Shown here in pieces: positions 22,480 to 34,534 of a stretch of 64,000 bases of DNA. Each line of letters opens with the position of its first letter. Position 1 is the stretch's first letter. The position numbers and the translations under genes were made by a program. This stretch comes from Acanthosepion lycidas (taxonomy: Eukaryota; Mollusca; Cephalopoda; Sepiida; Sepiidae): contig OZ010586.1 in the NCBI GenBank assembly GCA_963932145.1, positions 72,650,368 to 72,714,367 on the forward strand. The letters are read 5' to 3'. The notes beneath the pieces are model-generated. The model had not been told where the DNA came from and did not search any database. It saw only the letters and a program-made list of their open reading frames with translations.

Positions 22480-22900
22480 AGGGATAAGGAAAGACTCACA
22501 AGTGATGGTGTACAGAAGAGGGGTTAATATACATCTCTGTGGAACACCGGTGCTGATCATGGGAGTGGAGGGAAAAGTGCGTTCTTATTCTAACAGTTTG
22601 ACGACGAATTGTCAGAATGTCCTTAATCCAGTGACAGATGGACTGCAATAGTCCTCGTCATGTGATTTTTCTGACCAGTCTGCTTGCGATGATCGTGTTT
22701 AAGGCAGAGCTGAAGTCAATAAAAGGTATTCTCATATAACTCCCTTTTTCTTTAGGTAGGCCAATGCAAAATTGAGAACAGTAGCAATGTCGATCTATCT
22801 ATTCGCTTTATATGCAAATTAGTATTGATCAAAAATAGACGGCAGACACTTGCTTTGAAATACCACTGGATCAATCTTTAACAGCTCTTCATGACCATTG
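22480..22900 (-). pseudogene. Jockey/CR1-group LINE reverse-transcriptase fragment
   Basis: On the minus strand, 'IATVLNFALAYLKKKGSYMR' leads into 'IPFIDFSSALNTIIASRLV', the RT block around the first catalytic aspartate (family form 'FIDFSSAFNTI'). Further left the sequence corresponds to the segment leading to the QGSVLSP-like block. The minus-strand stretch to the right (up to about 24180) may be upstream coding of the same element but is not clearly recognisable. Confidence 0.7.
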
Positions 22901-23439
22901 GTGTAAGTGCTACTGGTCACTAATTGCTGGGGTCACATAACTGTTTTTTCTCTAATAACTGTTTTTTTTCTAATAACAGTTTTTCTAATAACTATTTTTC
23001 GGGCACTAATAACTTAATTTTTTCGACAGAATTGAATAATCTTTATTCCTTAATAAGGAATACCCTTTGGTAAGAAGACAATTCCACCCCGAAAGATTTT
23101 TTTTTCTCAAGAACCGCTACATTTTGCAATAGACTTACCCAACACTATACTTTTAATCTTTTCAGGTCTAGAGTCAATCATTATCTATCCTTATAATCTT
23201 AACTTCCTTTCATTCATATCACACAACTCATTCCTCGTAATCATTTAAACAGTAAACATCTACTTTGAGTTTCCTTCAAGCCTTGTATTTGGGTAGGGTA
23301 GAAAAACCACTGAACACTACAGAGTACAATTTAGTCTCTCAGGCATCACTTTCGCGAAATCACAGAAGTTGATGAAGGTGTTGTAGTTTAATTGGAAATT
23401 TGGCTAGAAGAACGCATTCTATTGAAATTAAACAGTTCT
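22901..23439. other. No recognised feature
   Basis: No clear gene. Near-duplicate short blocks 'taataactgttttt' occur at 22950-23000. Confidence 0.35.
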
Positions 23440-23785
23440 CGCTCGATGTCGACAATCCTGAAGTAATATTATTATGTGCCATGTCTAATGGATGTCACTT
23501 ATCAGTTATCTCCTGTTAATTCACTTCTCCAAGTTCTCCACTGACTTAACTAGGTATTGAACTCACATTGTCAATGGGTCTAACAAACGCCTTTCTCCAC
23601 AGTGCCAAGTGTCCTTAAGGAGATAACTGATAACTGATATCCATTAGACATGGCAGCGAGCGAAGTAAAGGGTTCAGTTCGACATTCCAACCACCTGAAG
23701 AAGGCCGGAGCGTACAACGGCCGAAACGTTGTGATAACTATGGCGACAAAGATGAGGACAATAGTCCGAATAATGTAAATAGTGA
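23440..23785. mobile_element. Fold-back element with tRNA-like core, copy 2
   Basis: The core (inverse B-box-like 'tattgaactcacattg', inverse A-box region 'ctccacagtgcc') is bracketed by inverted arms at 23478-23514 and 23618-23654, both reading about 'gccatgtctaatggat' in opposite senses. The right end carries 'cctgaagaaggccggagcgt', 'caacggccgaaacgttgtg' and 'gacaatagtccgaataatg'. The left terminal repeat is missing. Confidence 0.8.
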
Positions 23786-24430
23786 TGCTTCCTTCACTTC
23801 ATTTAAAGTGTTGAATCTCTGATCACGGAGGAAGTCAGCAGAATAGAGCATATTCACTCGAAGCAGCATCGGGACTGAATGGTGGATGTGGAAGAATCCC
23901 AAAACCGTCCATCTTTTTGAATTTCTTAGTCAACCTGGCAGTGTGTGACCACAATGTTTCGTTGAAACAAAACCTGACCCTGATTACCCAATGCAAGATA
24001 CTCCTTCTTTAGTTTACACTCGGTAATACAGTTTAGCGCTGATGGCGGGACTGTGTATTGAAATGCAGTCCTCCTTGGAAATTCCACCAGACAGAGATCA
24101 AGATTTGTTGTTTTCTTTCCACTTCCTAAGTGAGTCAGGATTTTCTGGCCAACCTAGTATTTTCTCGATTATTCATGTGTTGAGTCTAAATGATTAATTA
24201 CTAAGTTATGTACTGAGATTTATCAGGTAAAGCCATTCCCAAGAGTATTTGCCTGCAAACAAAGCTGAAAGAACAAGCAATAAACAGTGCATAGATCTCG
24301 AAGAAAGAGGCTTAAAATGGTAACAATTTGGTGTCAAGAATGCGCAGTTTCGTAACTTTATGGAGTATCATACGGTAACAAATATTACCTTTGGGAACCG
24401 AAATTTTGTCCTATTTTCTCATTTCCTTTA
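23786..24430. other. Unassigned; possible LINE upstream coding on minus strand
   Basis: On the minus strand, peptides such as 'CKLKKEYLALGNQGQVLFQR' could belong to the segment between endonuclease and RT of the neighbouring LINE, but no diagnostic motif is visible. Confidence 0.25.
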
Positions 24431-24745
24431 GTCTTACGGCCGCACCACGCTGAAATACCGAAGTTATATCTGGTCAATACCTAGATGGTTAACTTCTTGG
24501 GAATATCAGATGCTAAGAGAGTCGATTTCCAATTCCCTTGGGGTTCATTATATTTACTTACGCGCAAATACCCTTAGGAAAGGTAGGAATCCACCTCTTC
24601 TACCCCAAGCTATAGGTTAATTAGTAACAGTTGTATCACTAAAACCATTATTATTTAAAAAAAATAAATAAAATTACCTACAAGATATTTCGATTTGGGC
24701 ATTAAATAATCCATAGACGCTGATATGCCGTTAAACAAAGCAAGC
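24431..24745 (+). mobile_element. SINE copy lacking the tRNA A-box region
   Basis: 5S head 'cttacggccgcaccacgctg' through 'gggaatatcagatgct', then a direct jump to the B-box-side 'agagagtcgatttcc' and the standard tail ('tatatttacttacgcgcaaa', 'ccaagctataggttaa', 'gatatgccgttaaacaaag'). An internal deletion removes the first half of the tRNA segment. Confidence 0.85.
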
Positions 24746-24837
24746 AAGTAATCCATTTTTTTTTCTTTCTTTTTATTAAAGATTAAAAAGATTGAAAATA
24801 TTATTTTTTATAATTTTCTTATATAATTAAAGTAATA

Positions 24838-24937
24838 TTAGGTTCGTGCAAAAATAATGACGTAATAATGTCTTTTTTTGACGTTACGTCAAAAAACGAC
24901 GTTATTACGTCATTATTTTATTTTGGCACCAAACTAA
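24838..24937. mobile_element. Mariner MITE with Hsmar1/MADE1-like ends, copy 2
   Basis: 'ttaggttcgtgcaaaaataa' to an inverse end with small indels. Inner arms again spell 'gacgtaataatgtc'-like palindromes. About 100 bp. Confidence 0.85.
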
Positions 24938-25023
24938 TAATAAACCTAAAAGTTATTTAAGAAAAACGAATTTCGGTTTTTTACTCGTTTTGTGTGTACG
25001 TTCGTGCCAATGGCTTCCCGGTG

Positions 25024-25103
25024 TTAGGTCGGTGCAAAAATAATTTCGGTTTCTCACATATGTTACTATGTGAGAAAACGACATTAATTTTGCACCGACC
25101 TAA
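25024..25103. mobile_element. Mariner MITE with Hsmar1/MADE1-like ends, copy 3
   Basis: 'ttaggtcggtgcaaaaataa' and an exact inverse end. The interior 'tctcacatatgttactatgt' differs from the other copies, so a second subfamily exists. 80 bp, only 86 bp from copy 2. Confidence 0.85.
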
Positions 25104-26090
25104 TAGTCTGTTCTAATGTTTTTAAAGTACGCGAAATCATGTGAAACAATAAGCAAAATTGAAAATACATCTGCTAGCCTATTTATATGTTTTGTAGCAT
25201 TTTAGGACATGAATTATTTGGATTAGAATTCTTATCCTTCATTTTTATTATCAACGTTTCAGCTAATATGTTCTATTTTAGCAGACCGAACAAATCAATT
25301 ATACGCAAAAACCCTGAAGCCTCTCTGTCACCAGTCCTTTGCTCGTTCACTGAAGTAGGGTGGTGCGTACTGATACTTTGATTGTAATGATTGTTGATGC
25401 AGCTGTTGTTAACTTTATTTCTTCCTTTGCTTCTTTTGTTCGACTCCAGATGATGTTTAATGCAATTTCATTCTGTTGTCTCTAACTTGCCTCGAGGCAC
25501 AGACATCTTCATATGTAAAGTGAAGGCCTACGAAATGCTGAGCACTTCTTACATTTTCGATCCTGCCATATGTTTCTTGAATGGCGATCTGTTAGGCATA
25601 AGAATACAGCAGCGGAATTATTCCTGCAATTGTTTGAAAAAAAAAGAACATATTTGGTTCCAGTATCTCATAACACAATCCAACTTTCATTGAACAATGA
25701 CACCATAATAAACTCTGGGTATCTCATTATGATCTTACTGAAAAGCAAAGCAAACTGTTACAATTGTTGTAATTTTGATCTTCACTGGGTAATCCACCCA
25801 CATATTATGGCCTACTGCCATAATAAATATCAGAGTGCCTTTCCAGTTTTGCAGACAATTAATACTTTAATATATTTGGTTCGAAGTGTTCCACTCATCT
25901 GACCAATTTTAATATTAACCAAAACTTTTTAGATATAAAAGTGTCTGATCGTAGCTCAAAAAAAAAAAAAATTGCTAACTCCGCCTTCGGCAGAATGTGC
26001 AAACTTAAGGTTTGCAGTCATTGTGCGTTTTTTTCTTTAAATTTTTATTCAAAATTTCTCATTTTATGTACATACGTTATGTGAATACAT
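25104..26090. other. No recognised feature
   Basis: Open frames at 25187-25902 show no domain. A short hairpin 'ccgccttcggc' lies at about 25981. No gene supported. Confidence 0.35.
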
Positions 26091-26094
26091 TGAT

Positions 26095-26481
26095 TGGTTG
26101 TTTTGTTTTTATGGCTTATCAACCTTATGTAGTTTAATTAAAGCCAGAAATTATTTTTAAATTGTAAGAAATGTTGGTGATAATAAAGAGTTACTGATAC
26201 GCTTGCTGCTATTTAACCGATAACTGTGCAGAAAATGCTTGCTTTATACCTTTCCAAAGTGTATTTGTATGTAAATGAATATAACAAACCTGACTGGAAT
26301 TGGAACTTTCAATTGGATTTCCAATTCAAATACATTTTCCATTACCCTACCTGCACATCCAAGTTTACCACTTGGCAGGTTCTTATGCTATTACACATCT
26401 AGGTACTGACCAAGTTTGATATTGATTAACTTTGGTGATTATACAAGAAGCAGTATTTAAATATAGCATGGTTGTAAGCTT
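26095..26481 (-). mobile_element. Full-length 5S/tRNA SINE
   Basis: All three parts are in inverse order: the tail ('tttttatggcttatcaacct', 'aaagccagaaattatttt'), the tRNA segment ('gactggaattggaac', 'ttttccattaccctacctgc') and the 5S head ('cacatctaggtactgaccaa', 'attaactttggtgattatac', 'agcatggttgtaagct'). Confidence 0.85.
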
Positions 26482-26754
26482 AAATGAATTCAATATCAAA
26501 TTTTGGTGAAGGAGCTCAAAATACATAATGACCTTCCAACCTTTCCAGATACACAGTATCACTTTCTTTGACTTTTACATTAGTTAATGGTGGCTTGTTT
26601 TGTAGTTCCAAAACCTTTTTCACTCCATATTGTGGTCAACAATCCACTTTTCATTGCCTTCAATCATTCTTTTCAAAAGAGTAGCCGAGGCTGCTGCTTG
26701 CTGTTTTTAGCAAATCACAATCTCTGGATAGATTGCCAACCAAGTCTTAAGATT

Positions 26755-26936
26755 GGTGTTTTTTTATGACATATTAACCATTTTCTGGTTATTTAAAACC
26801 AAAAATATGTTTACATTGTAAGAATGTATTTTGAGATGATAATGGTTTAGTTATATAAGTTTTGCTAAGCCCAAACAGGTGGATTCATATCTTTCCAAAG
26901 GGTATTATGCGTGTAAGTGAATATAACGAACCCCAA
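26755..26936 (-). mobile_element. SINE tail fragment
   Basis: Inverse tail: 'acattgtaagaatgtatttt', 'aggtggattcatatctttcc' and 'gtgtaagtgaatataacgaa'. It stops at a Tc1-like end. Confidence 0.75.
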
Positions 26937-27728
<792 letters not shown>

Positions 27729-29260
27729 TGTGCTGGGCAAAAGTAAATGAAACCCTAAAATAATATCTTTAAAAAAATTGTCTCTTTTTTCCAGATTATC
27801 AACGAATCTTAATTAAACTATATATTCATTAAGGAAAACCTTTATTAAATCAATTACAACCACTTTTAGATTTTTATCAAGCTGGAATAAAAATATTAAT
27901 TAAAAATTAAGCAAAAAAGCAAAAGTAGTCAGTCTATATTTCTGAGATGAGGTATTATATACATTATTTACATTATTCGGACTATTGTCCTCATCTTTGT
28001 CGCCATATTTATCACAACGTTTCGGCCGTTCTATTTATTTCGCTCACTAGTTCCACGTGCCATGTTTGATGGATGTCAGTTATTAGTTATTTCCTGCTAA
28101 TTTCCCTCTGAAATTTCTCCACTGCCTTAACCGGGTATTGAACTCACACTCTGGGTCCTGTCACTGGATCTAACCAACGCCTTTATCCACTGTGCCATGT
28201 GCCCTTTAGGACATCAGGGTATGAATTTCTGGGTATTATAAACCTAAAATAAAGGGTTCAGTTCGAAATTCTAACCACCTGAAGAAGGCCGGAGCGTACA
28301 ACGGCCGAAACATTGTGATAAATATGGCGACAAAGATAAGGACAATAGTCCGAATAATGTAAATAAAACAAAACTAAATGAACCTTTACATTTACGCTCT
28401 ATATTTTTGTTTTACATGGTTGCCAAGGAAAATAATTTTTGTGCACATGTAAAAATCAAAATGACACGTGTTCATTTTTTGTTAAGCTGTGTATACTGCA
28501 GTCAAACAATATAATTAGTGTGTATGCAAAAGGGTGCAGTGAGAAACTAAATTTAAAAAAAATATGCCAAGATCAAAAGAACTTCCTGAAGCGTTAAAAA
28601 TATGTCGTAGTTGAAACCTATAAAGATGTAGAAGTCGATAAAAAAAGCTATCAAAGCTCTGCCGTGCGGCAAATTATTTATAAATTGAATGTCTTTAGTA
28701 TGACGGCATCACAATCAAGAAGTGGCTGTCCGCGAAAAATAACTCCAAGAGTTCTAGTTCAGTAATCCCAGGCGAATCCTGCTGTGACCTCTCTAGTTCT
28801 CCAAGGCTCCCTGGCCAATGTCGGAATGAATGCGCATTCGTCTATAGTGCGATGAAATCTGGAAGTTCCCGGTTTTCATGGCAGAAGGCCTAGAATAAAA
28901 AGCCACTGTTTACGAAAAAGCACAAACAAACTCGGCTCAACTATACCGAAGCTCGTATTCATAAGCTAGAAACGTTCATGCAAAAGTTTTTTGTGGTCGA
29001 ATGAAACCAAATTAGAGCATTTTGAGAGGAACTATAGGAGGTATATCTGGCGATCTCCTAATATGTCTTTTGAAGAGAAGAATTTGCGGCCAACTGTTAA
29101 ATCTAGCAGTAGCAGCATTATCAGTTGGGGATGCTTTGCTGCAGTTGGAACAGGCAAAATGGCAGGCGTTGACGGCACAATGGGCTCTGAAAGATACCAA
29201 GCCATTTTGAAAGAAAGTGTCTTGCCATTGGTTCGAAAATTGGGTTGAGAAGATTGCGTT
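27729..29260 (+). pseudogene. Tc1-like transposon with transposase pseudogene, interrupted
   Basis: The 5' terminal repeat at 27729 ('cagtgctgggcaaaagtaaa') is followed, after a fold-back insertion at 27945-28368, by a worn transposase reading frame starting ATG at 28564 (MPRSKELPEALK). A helix-turn-helix-type region is decayed ('SGCPRKITPRVLVQ' then a stop). From 28985, 'LWSNETKLEHFERNYRRYIW' and 'SSIISWGCFAAVGTGKMAGV' are clear Tc1 catalytic-domain blocks, but the expected D of 'WSDETK' is N here. The frame ends at 'LPLVRKLG', before the second and third catalytic residues. Non-functional. Confidence 0.85.
27945..28368. mobile_element. Fold-back element with tRNA-like core, copy 3 (intact ends)
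   Basis: Terminal inverted repeats of about 67 bp (27968-28034 and 28296-28364) with about two mismatches: 'cattattcggactattgtcc' against its complement. The core holds an inverse B-box-like 'tattgaactcacac' and an inverse A-box region 'atccactgtgcc'. The right end contains 'cctgaagaaggccggagcg' and 'cggccgaaac'. It is inserted inside the Tc1-like element. Confidence 0.85.
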
Positions 29261-29304
29261 TAAGCATGAAACAGACTAGATGCTGCTCGGTGTTGATCAT
29301 TGTA

Positions 29305-29306
29305 TT

Positions 29307-29340
<34 letters not shown>

Positions 29341-29372
29341 AACACGCACACACATATATATATATATATATA
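29305..29372. repeat. (TA)n tracts
   Basis: TA tracts at 29311-29338 and 29353-29372 separated by a CA-rich spacer. Confidence 0.9.
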
Positions 29373-29604
29373 ATTAATACATGTAAAATGTTTGTCACTT
29401 AGCTAATTGATGTTACTGTCAGCATCCCGACAACACAGTTTCCTAGACGGACACTCCGGGAATTACTTCATCCACTCGTCAGAGGCTATTAGTAATTAAC
29501 TGCTTATACTTCTTTATTTTTCTTTTTTATATGCACTTTTCATTCATGCATTTTTAATAGTTTATTTGAGCGTATGTGTTCTCGTCCCATACGCCCGTTT
29601 GCGC

Positions 29605-29675
29605 GTATGTGCGTACGTGTACTGATTATTACGTACGTGTACTGATTATTACGTACGTGTAATGATGTCGTGATT
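29605..29675. repeat. 20-bp tandem repeat, three copies
   Basis: Units of 'tacgtgtactgattattacg', the last diverging to 'tacgtgtaatg'. Confidence 0.85.
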
Positions 29676-29759
29676 ATTTGTCCTTTTCGTCGTCGTTTTT
29701 TTTCCTTTACACTCACTCCTTAACTTTTTCTGTGTATGGCTATTTGTGTGCAATATAGT

Positions 29760-30075
29760 TTGAAAAGAAAGAGACAATGATGTCTTGGAGAATTTGACAC
29801 TCACAGGATATATCAAATAAAAAGAGACAGGGGAAGGAAGATGTCCACTTGGATTTGTGTAGATGAATGAAAGAATGGTGTGGTGAGAGGCTTGGCAAAG
29901 GGACAAATATTAATAAAGGCTACAAGAGAGAGAGAGAGAGGCTTGTGGAAATAGCCACGATCATCATGAAGGAACACTGCACATAGAAGAAGAAGAAGAA
30001 GAAGAAGAAGAAGAAGAAGAAGAAGAGGAAGAGGAGGAGGAGGAGAAGAAGGGGAGGAGGAGGAGAAGAAAAAGA
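29760..30075 (+). pseudogene. RTE-type LINE 3' end with (GAA)n/(GGA)n tail
   Basis: 'cactcacaggatatatcaaa', 'gaggcttggcaaagggacaa' and 'agccacgatcatcatgaagg' correspond to the RTE 3' terminal block ('lakrq', 'shdrlh-egt'), ending 'cacatagaagaag'. It continues into about 90 bp of (GAA)n and (GGA)n. The same 3' end with GAA tail is seen inverse at 11545. Confidence 0.65.
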
Positions 30076-30979
30076 ATAATAATAATTGTGCTTTGGTATT
30101 ATTTCTTTAAAATTTGTGTCACCTGATTCAATTTATTTCATGTCTACATTTTTTATTCTTCAGATAATGGCATAATACATTTTAAAATCTGTTTCTTTCT
30201 TCCACAGAATTTAATGGAGTGTTTAAAAATATTTTAAAACAGATAAGATTAAAAAGAAATATGTAAAACAGATTTTAATCACTGGATGTATTCAATAGCT
30301 ACCTGATTAGAATTTCAAGAGACAGATAATGATGCAACAAGCAATGTTTTTTCTTGTATTGTGGATGTAAAATTTATTTAAAATAACGCAAGAAAGGTTT
30401 TCTGTCTTTGCTTCTTCACTTAACAAAATTTTTTCCTTTGTGTATTTGCATTTATCAAGTCTGTTACTTATATATTGCGTGTGTGCAAAAGATTCCAGTG
30501 AAAAAACGGGTTTAGAAAATTGAATGACGAAATGGAAAAAAAAAATAATGCTATGTGAAATGTTTCGTCTTTTGAAAGGACTCCTTAAGACTAGAAATGG
30601 TTTTCTTCATGGAATCATATATATGGGGGGTGAGGGAATTAAATTATTAACAAACACTTCTTAAAATTAAATATTGAAAGAAATACTGTGAAAAGTGATC
30701 TGAGAACTTATGCACACACAGATATATGTATATGCATATATTCATTGCAAAGAAAAATTTCAAAATATATTTCTTTGACACACACACATATATATAATAT
30801 ATATGGCAGTTTGTTTCGTAATGAAAACAATCTTCAGGCCATGTGTGTTGTTTGCTGGGTTAACTATTTATATAGACTGGTCAGCAGTGAATTATGTGTA
30901 GGAAGGTCTATTGTATTATCTTAATTTTTATATTTAAAGATACTATGATATTGAACCCTTTTATTCGTAAATAGAGCAT

Positions 30980-31027
<48 letters not shown>

Positions 31028-31149
31028 GCGAGCATAAAGATCAGAACGATGTTAAGAAAAAGTCTAAATGTGAAATGACATTTTATTTTAAAGCTTCATT
31101 GAACATTTTATCAAGGAAAAATAAGGATATAAAGGTAAATTATATAATT
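30076..31149. other. No recognised feature apart from (TA)n
   Basis: (TA)n at 30981-31024. The rest is AT-rich DNA with no recognised gene. Confidence 0.35.
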
Positions 31150-31470
31150 TCAAAATATAAAGCTCAATAAACTTATTTTGATAAAGTTTCTTCTTTGTTT
31201 CTAATGAATTTTTTCTGTTTCTTAATACTTTGCTTAGATTTTGGCCGGCACCTTTCACTATTCTGACGTGACTTTCAGATTTCAGTGTCACACTTTTCCG
31301 TCCTCTGTTAAAACACACCTCCCAGATATTTAAATTTTTGTACTCGCTTGATTTTGATATCTCCAATTTGTAGTTTGTATGTCGGGCCGATGATTTTGCT
31401 GACAAACATAGAAATTTCTCATGTTTAACTGCAGTGCATTTGCACAAGTCATAAATTTAATAATCATAAG
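31150..31470 (-). pseudogene. RTE-type LINE fragment
   Basis: Minus-strand 'QNLSKVLRNRKNSLETKKKL' and nearby 'TNYKLEISKSSEYKNLNI' match the post-RT region of the RTE fragments at 11.9 and 40.5 kb. Frameshifts throughout. Confidence 0.7.
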
Positions 31471-33247
31471 GACGGGATCCAGATGAATGGGACACAGATT
31501 TAGAAGCCATTTAAAAGTTGATTGATTGGAAAATGGCAAAAGATAGTTTATTTGTGTTTCCTCAAATCATCCCGGCAGCAATTAACATCATCCCAACTGC
31601 AATCAGCAATGTCAGTGCAGCTGTAAATTGCAATATCACCACAGCTACAATTAGTAGAGTTTCGCCAATGAGAAATAAGGCACCGCATTAATAAATGATT
31701 CCAGAAAATTCTCTTCAGATATGTACTCATCTTTGATTTCCTTGAAGAGCATGTAATGAAAGATGGACATTATCATTACAGGTGGTGTGAAGTTATTTCT
31801 TTAATAACAATGGTAATGATAATATTAACCGTTTCCTTGTAAGGAAACATTCATTGATTGTGCTACTGTCAGTTAAAATTCATAAAATCTTTCTCTTAAA
31901 ACAATTTTTCAGGAAAAGTTTTCTCAAGTCCACTGCTATCACTCTTTTCAGCACTGATGGGGGTTTCCCCTAACCATTAGCCTGAAATACTGTGGAAAAT
32001 CAACATCTTGATTATGTCATTATTTTCTCTTTGTTTTCTGATGTCACTGAACACTTGTTGTCACTTTTGTAATGTCAACAAATACTTGTCGCTTTTGTAA
32101 TGCTCGTTGTAGCAGAGATTTTGTAATCGTAGCTACAACTATAGTAACACTGTTGGACAATACTGCTGTCAGACACTGTTGAATGTCACTCACACTAACA
32201 GTATTTGCTTGTTAATACTTGCTTGAAACGTAACCACCAAATAGTAATCCGAATAGTAATCTGTATAGTGATCACTTAGACGCCACACTAATTCCCATAT
32301 ATACATTTCCTTTACCATCATGCGATCTACTTATTCAAAATGGGATCACTTGTGTTTGCTCTTTTGTGATCTGTGTTCAAACTTTAGTGTCAGCAGGGAC
32401 ACTTTATTTCTATATAACACTTTGACTTACATGTGCTATCCATTCTAGCTATTGCCGTTTTCGAAAGTTCTCAAGTGATGTGGTTTCTGTTATTTGGTAC
32501 AGTTCTTTGTTTGTGATTCTGTAACACCACAAGATTTGAAGAAAGATGGTCCTCACTAAGACCTACAGGCTTCATTCACTCAAAACTATTTTTAAATCTA
32601 AGAAAGCAGTTTATTACAGTTTAGAGTTTAAACACTTGTGAACAGGTGGGGTACCATGTACAACATCCATAAAAATGTCTGACAAAATTATTTAAAAACA
32701 TGATTTGAGCTTTTAGGTTAAAGTTTTCATTTTGTACCAACTTGTGGCATTGTGCAAAACTACCCATAGTCTAAACTAAATCAACTTGATATGCAAAGAA
32801 AGGAAGAAAAGGTGCAGCTGCTGCACCAAAGCCAGAGTTACAAAAGAAAAAGGTTACACTTTGTTCTTGATGCGACATGCAAAGCATTCTTATTAAGCAC
32901 TGTGTGATCTCAATAAAACTATTATTACCAAAGTGTGTTGCATACAATTGCAAACTATGCCTGATACAAAGGCCAGTAAGCATCAACCATTATACACAAT
33001 CCACCTGTTGCAATGCCAAGATACATGTTGCATAAGTAAATTGTAAATAAAAAGCTGTTGCAATTTGATTGTTATTAACAAAGTTCAGTTTAGTTTTGAC
33101 AAAAGTATGAGTCACCTAGTGAGGATCAAATTCACTATTCAGCAGTAATGGCCAGCCAGACTAGCTGACTAGACATTATCCCTAGCTTCTTTTAGTGGAT
33201 GAAATGTGCTAGCTACACAGAATTTTTTCATTTTGTTATTCAATTGC

Positions 33248-33249
<2 letters not shown>
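31471..33249. other. No recognised feature
   Basis: About 1.8 kb without recognised coding motifs or repeat families. A 17-bp palindrome 'ggtgcagctgctgcacc' at about 32811 is too short to interpret. Confidence 0.35.
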
Positions 33250-33288
<39 letters not shown>

Positions 33289-33528
33289 TAACTACACTCG
33301 TCTCGGAAAACCTTCAGTTTCTTGATTTGCTAATGATCAAATCAATTTCGAAGGAAAAAAGGTTTTTAAAAAAGAACATGAACGTCTGCATACAAGTCCA
33401 AAGCCCAAAGAAAAGACTCTGATACGAGTAATCAACTAATTAAAAAAGTGCTCAATACAAAAGTAGAGCAGACCTAGTCAAACCTAGAGAGCCAGACAAA
33501 CCTACCAAGGTTTCACCTAAGTGGATCG

Positions 33529-33569
<41 letters not shown>

Positions 33570-34018
33570 GAATTAAATAAATAAATATAGATACAAGCAA
33601 CTATACATGCATGTGATCATGTACATATATAAATTTACAAATAAATATTTTATTTAATTTTTGCTGTTAACAAAACAGTGCTGAGTGTGGCAATATACAA
33701 CTATAAAGTATATATTAATAGATATACATATTACCTTACACCAAAATTACAACTCTGATTTTCATATTCAATACAATCTTCAGGTATTTATAATGGTTAT
33801 GAGCTGTTCATTATGATCGCTTATTTTTTTAAAAATTTCTCGGTCTCATGGAAGCAATGTTATATAGTATATTAATTCTATGTTTAATAATTATATAAAT
33901 AGAATCTAATATTGAGCTACAGATCTGAATTCAACTTACAAAATTAAAGGGTGGGGATAAAAAAGAAGAAATAAATTAAAAATAAAAATTGGAGATGCTG
34001 AAATAAAAAAAATTTAAA

Positions 34019-34070
<52 letters not shown>
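33250..34070. repeat. Three (TA)n tracts in AT-rich DNA
   Basis: TA tracts at 33252-33286, 33532-33567 and 34022-34069. Between them, 'agtgctcaatacaaaagtag' (33449) resembles 'agtgctccatacagaagtag' (34168), which lies just outside the palindrome that follows, hinting at one repeat family. Confidence 0.8.
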
Positions 34071-34076
<6 letters not shown>

Positions 34077-34193
34077 CCTTGTGCAGGTATGCAGAAAATA
34101 GAAAAGAACACGTTGGGTGCATAATCCGGGGTTCCTTAGTATTTTTGTTTTTATTTTTAAGAAGACAGTGCTCCATACAGAAGTAGAGCTTAT

Positions 34194-34532
34194 ATTATAC
34201 TAATATTTTTTGTTTAAAATTATGATTCCTTCGCTACATAAGAGTTCTCATGTTTCAAAAACGAGAGCCGAAATCATCCAAGTAATTAATAAAATTAAGT
34301 TGGATTGTGGTGTTTAGTCCCGTTTCATCTTCAAGCGAAATTTTAGGTTCTTAGTTCCTAAATTTTAGGTTTTTAGTTCCTAAAATTTCGCTTGAAGATG
34401 AAACGGGACTAAACACCACAATCCAACTTAATTTTATTAATTATTTGGATGATTTCGGCTCTCGTTTTTGAAACATGAGAACTCTTATGTAGCGAAGGAA
34501 TCATATTTTTAAACAAAAAATATTAGTATAAT
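34194..34532. repeat. Near-perfect palindrome, 154-bp arms
   Basis: Arms 34194-34347 and 34379-34532 are reverse complements with two mismatches and no indels by my base-by-base reading; the spacer is 31 bp. The arms include 'cgcttgaagatgaaacggga' and 'ggatgatttcggctctcg'. The first recalls the tail motifs of Penelope-like elements. No coding. Confidence 0.97.
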
Positions 34533-34534
34533 TA

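Noticed and set aside
25187-25902. Three overlapping plus-strand frames
   Set aside because: No recognisable family, biased composition or conserved start; kept as unassigned DNA.
28111-28210. A functional tRNA gene in the fold-back core
   Set aside because: A- and B-box-like blocks are present but no acceptor stem or anticodon arm can be completed; it is a SINE-like core.
32805-32825. Short palindrome 'ggtgcagctgctgcacc'
   Set aside because: Too short and isolated to interpret as a regulatory site or transposon end.
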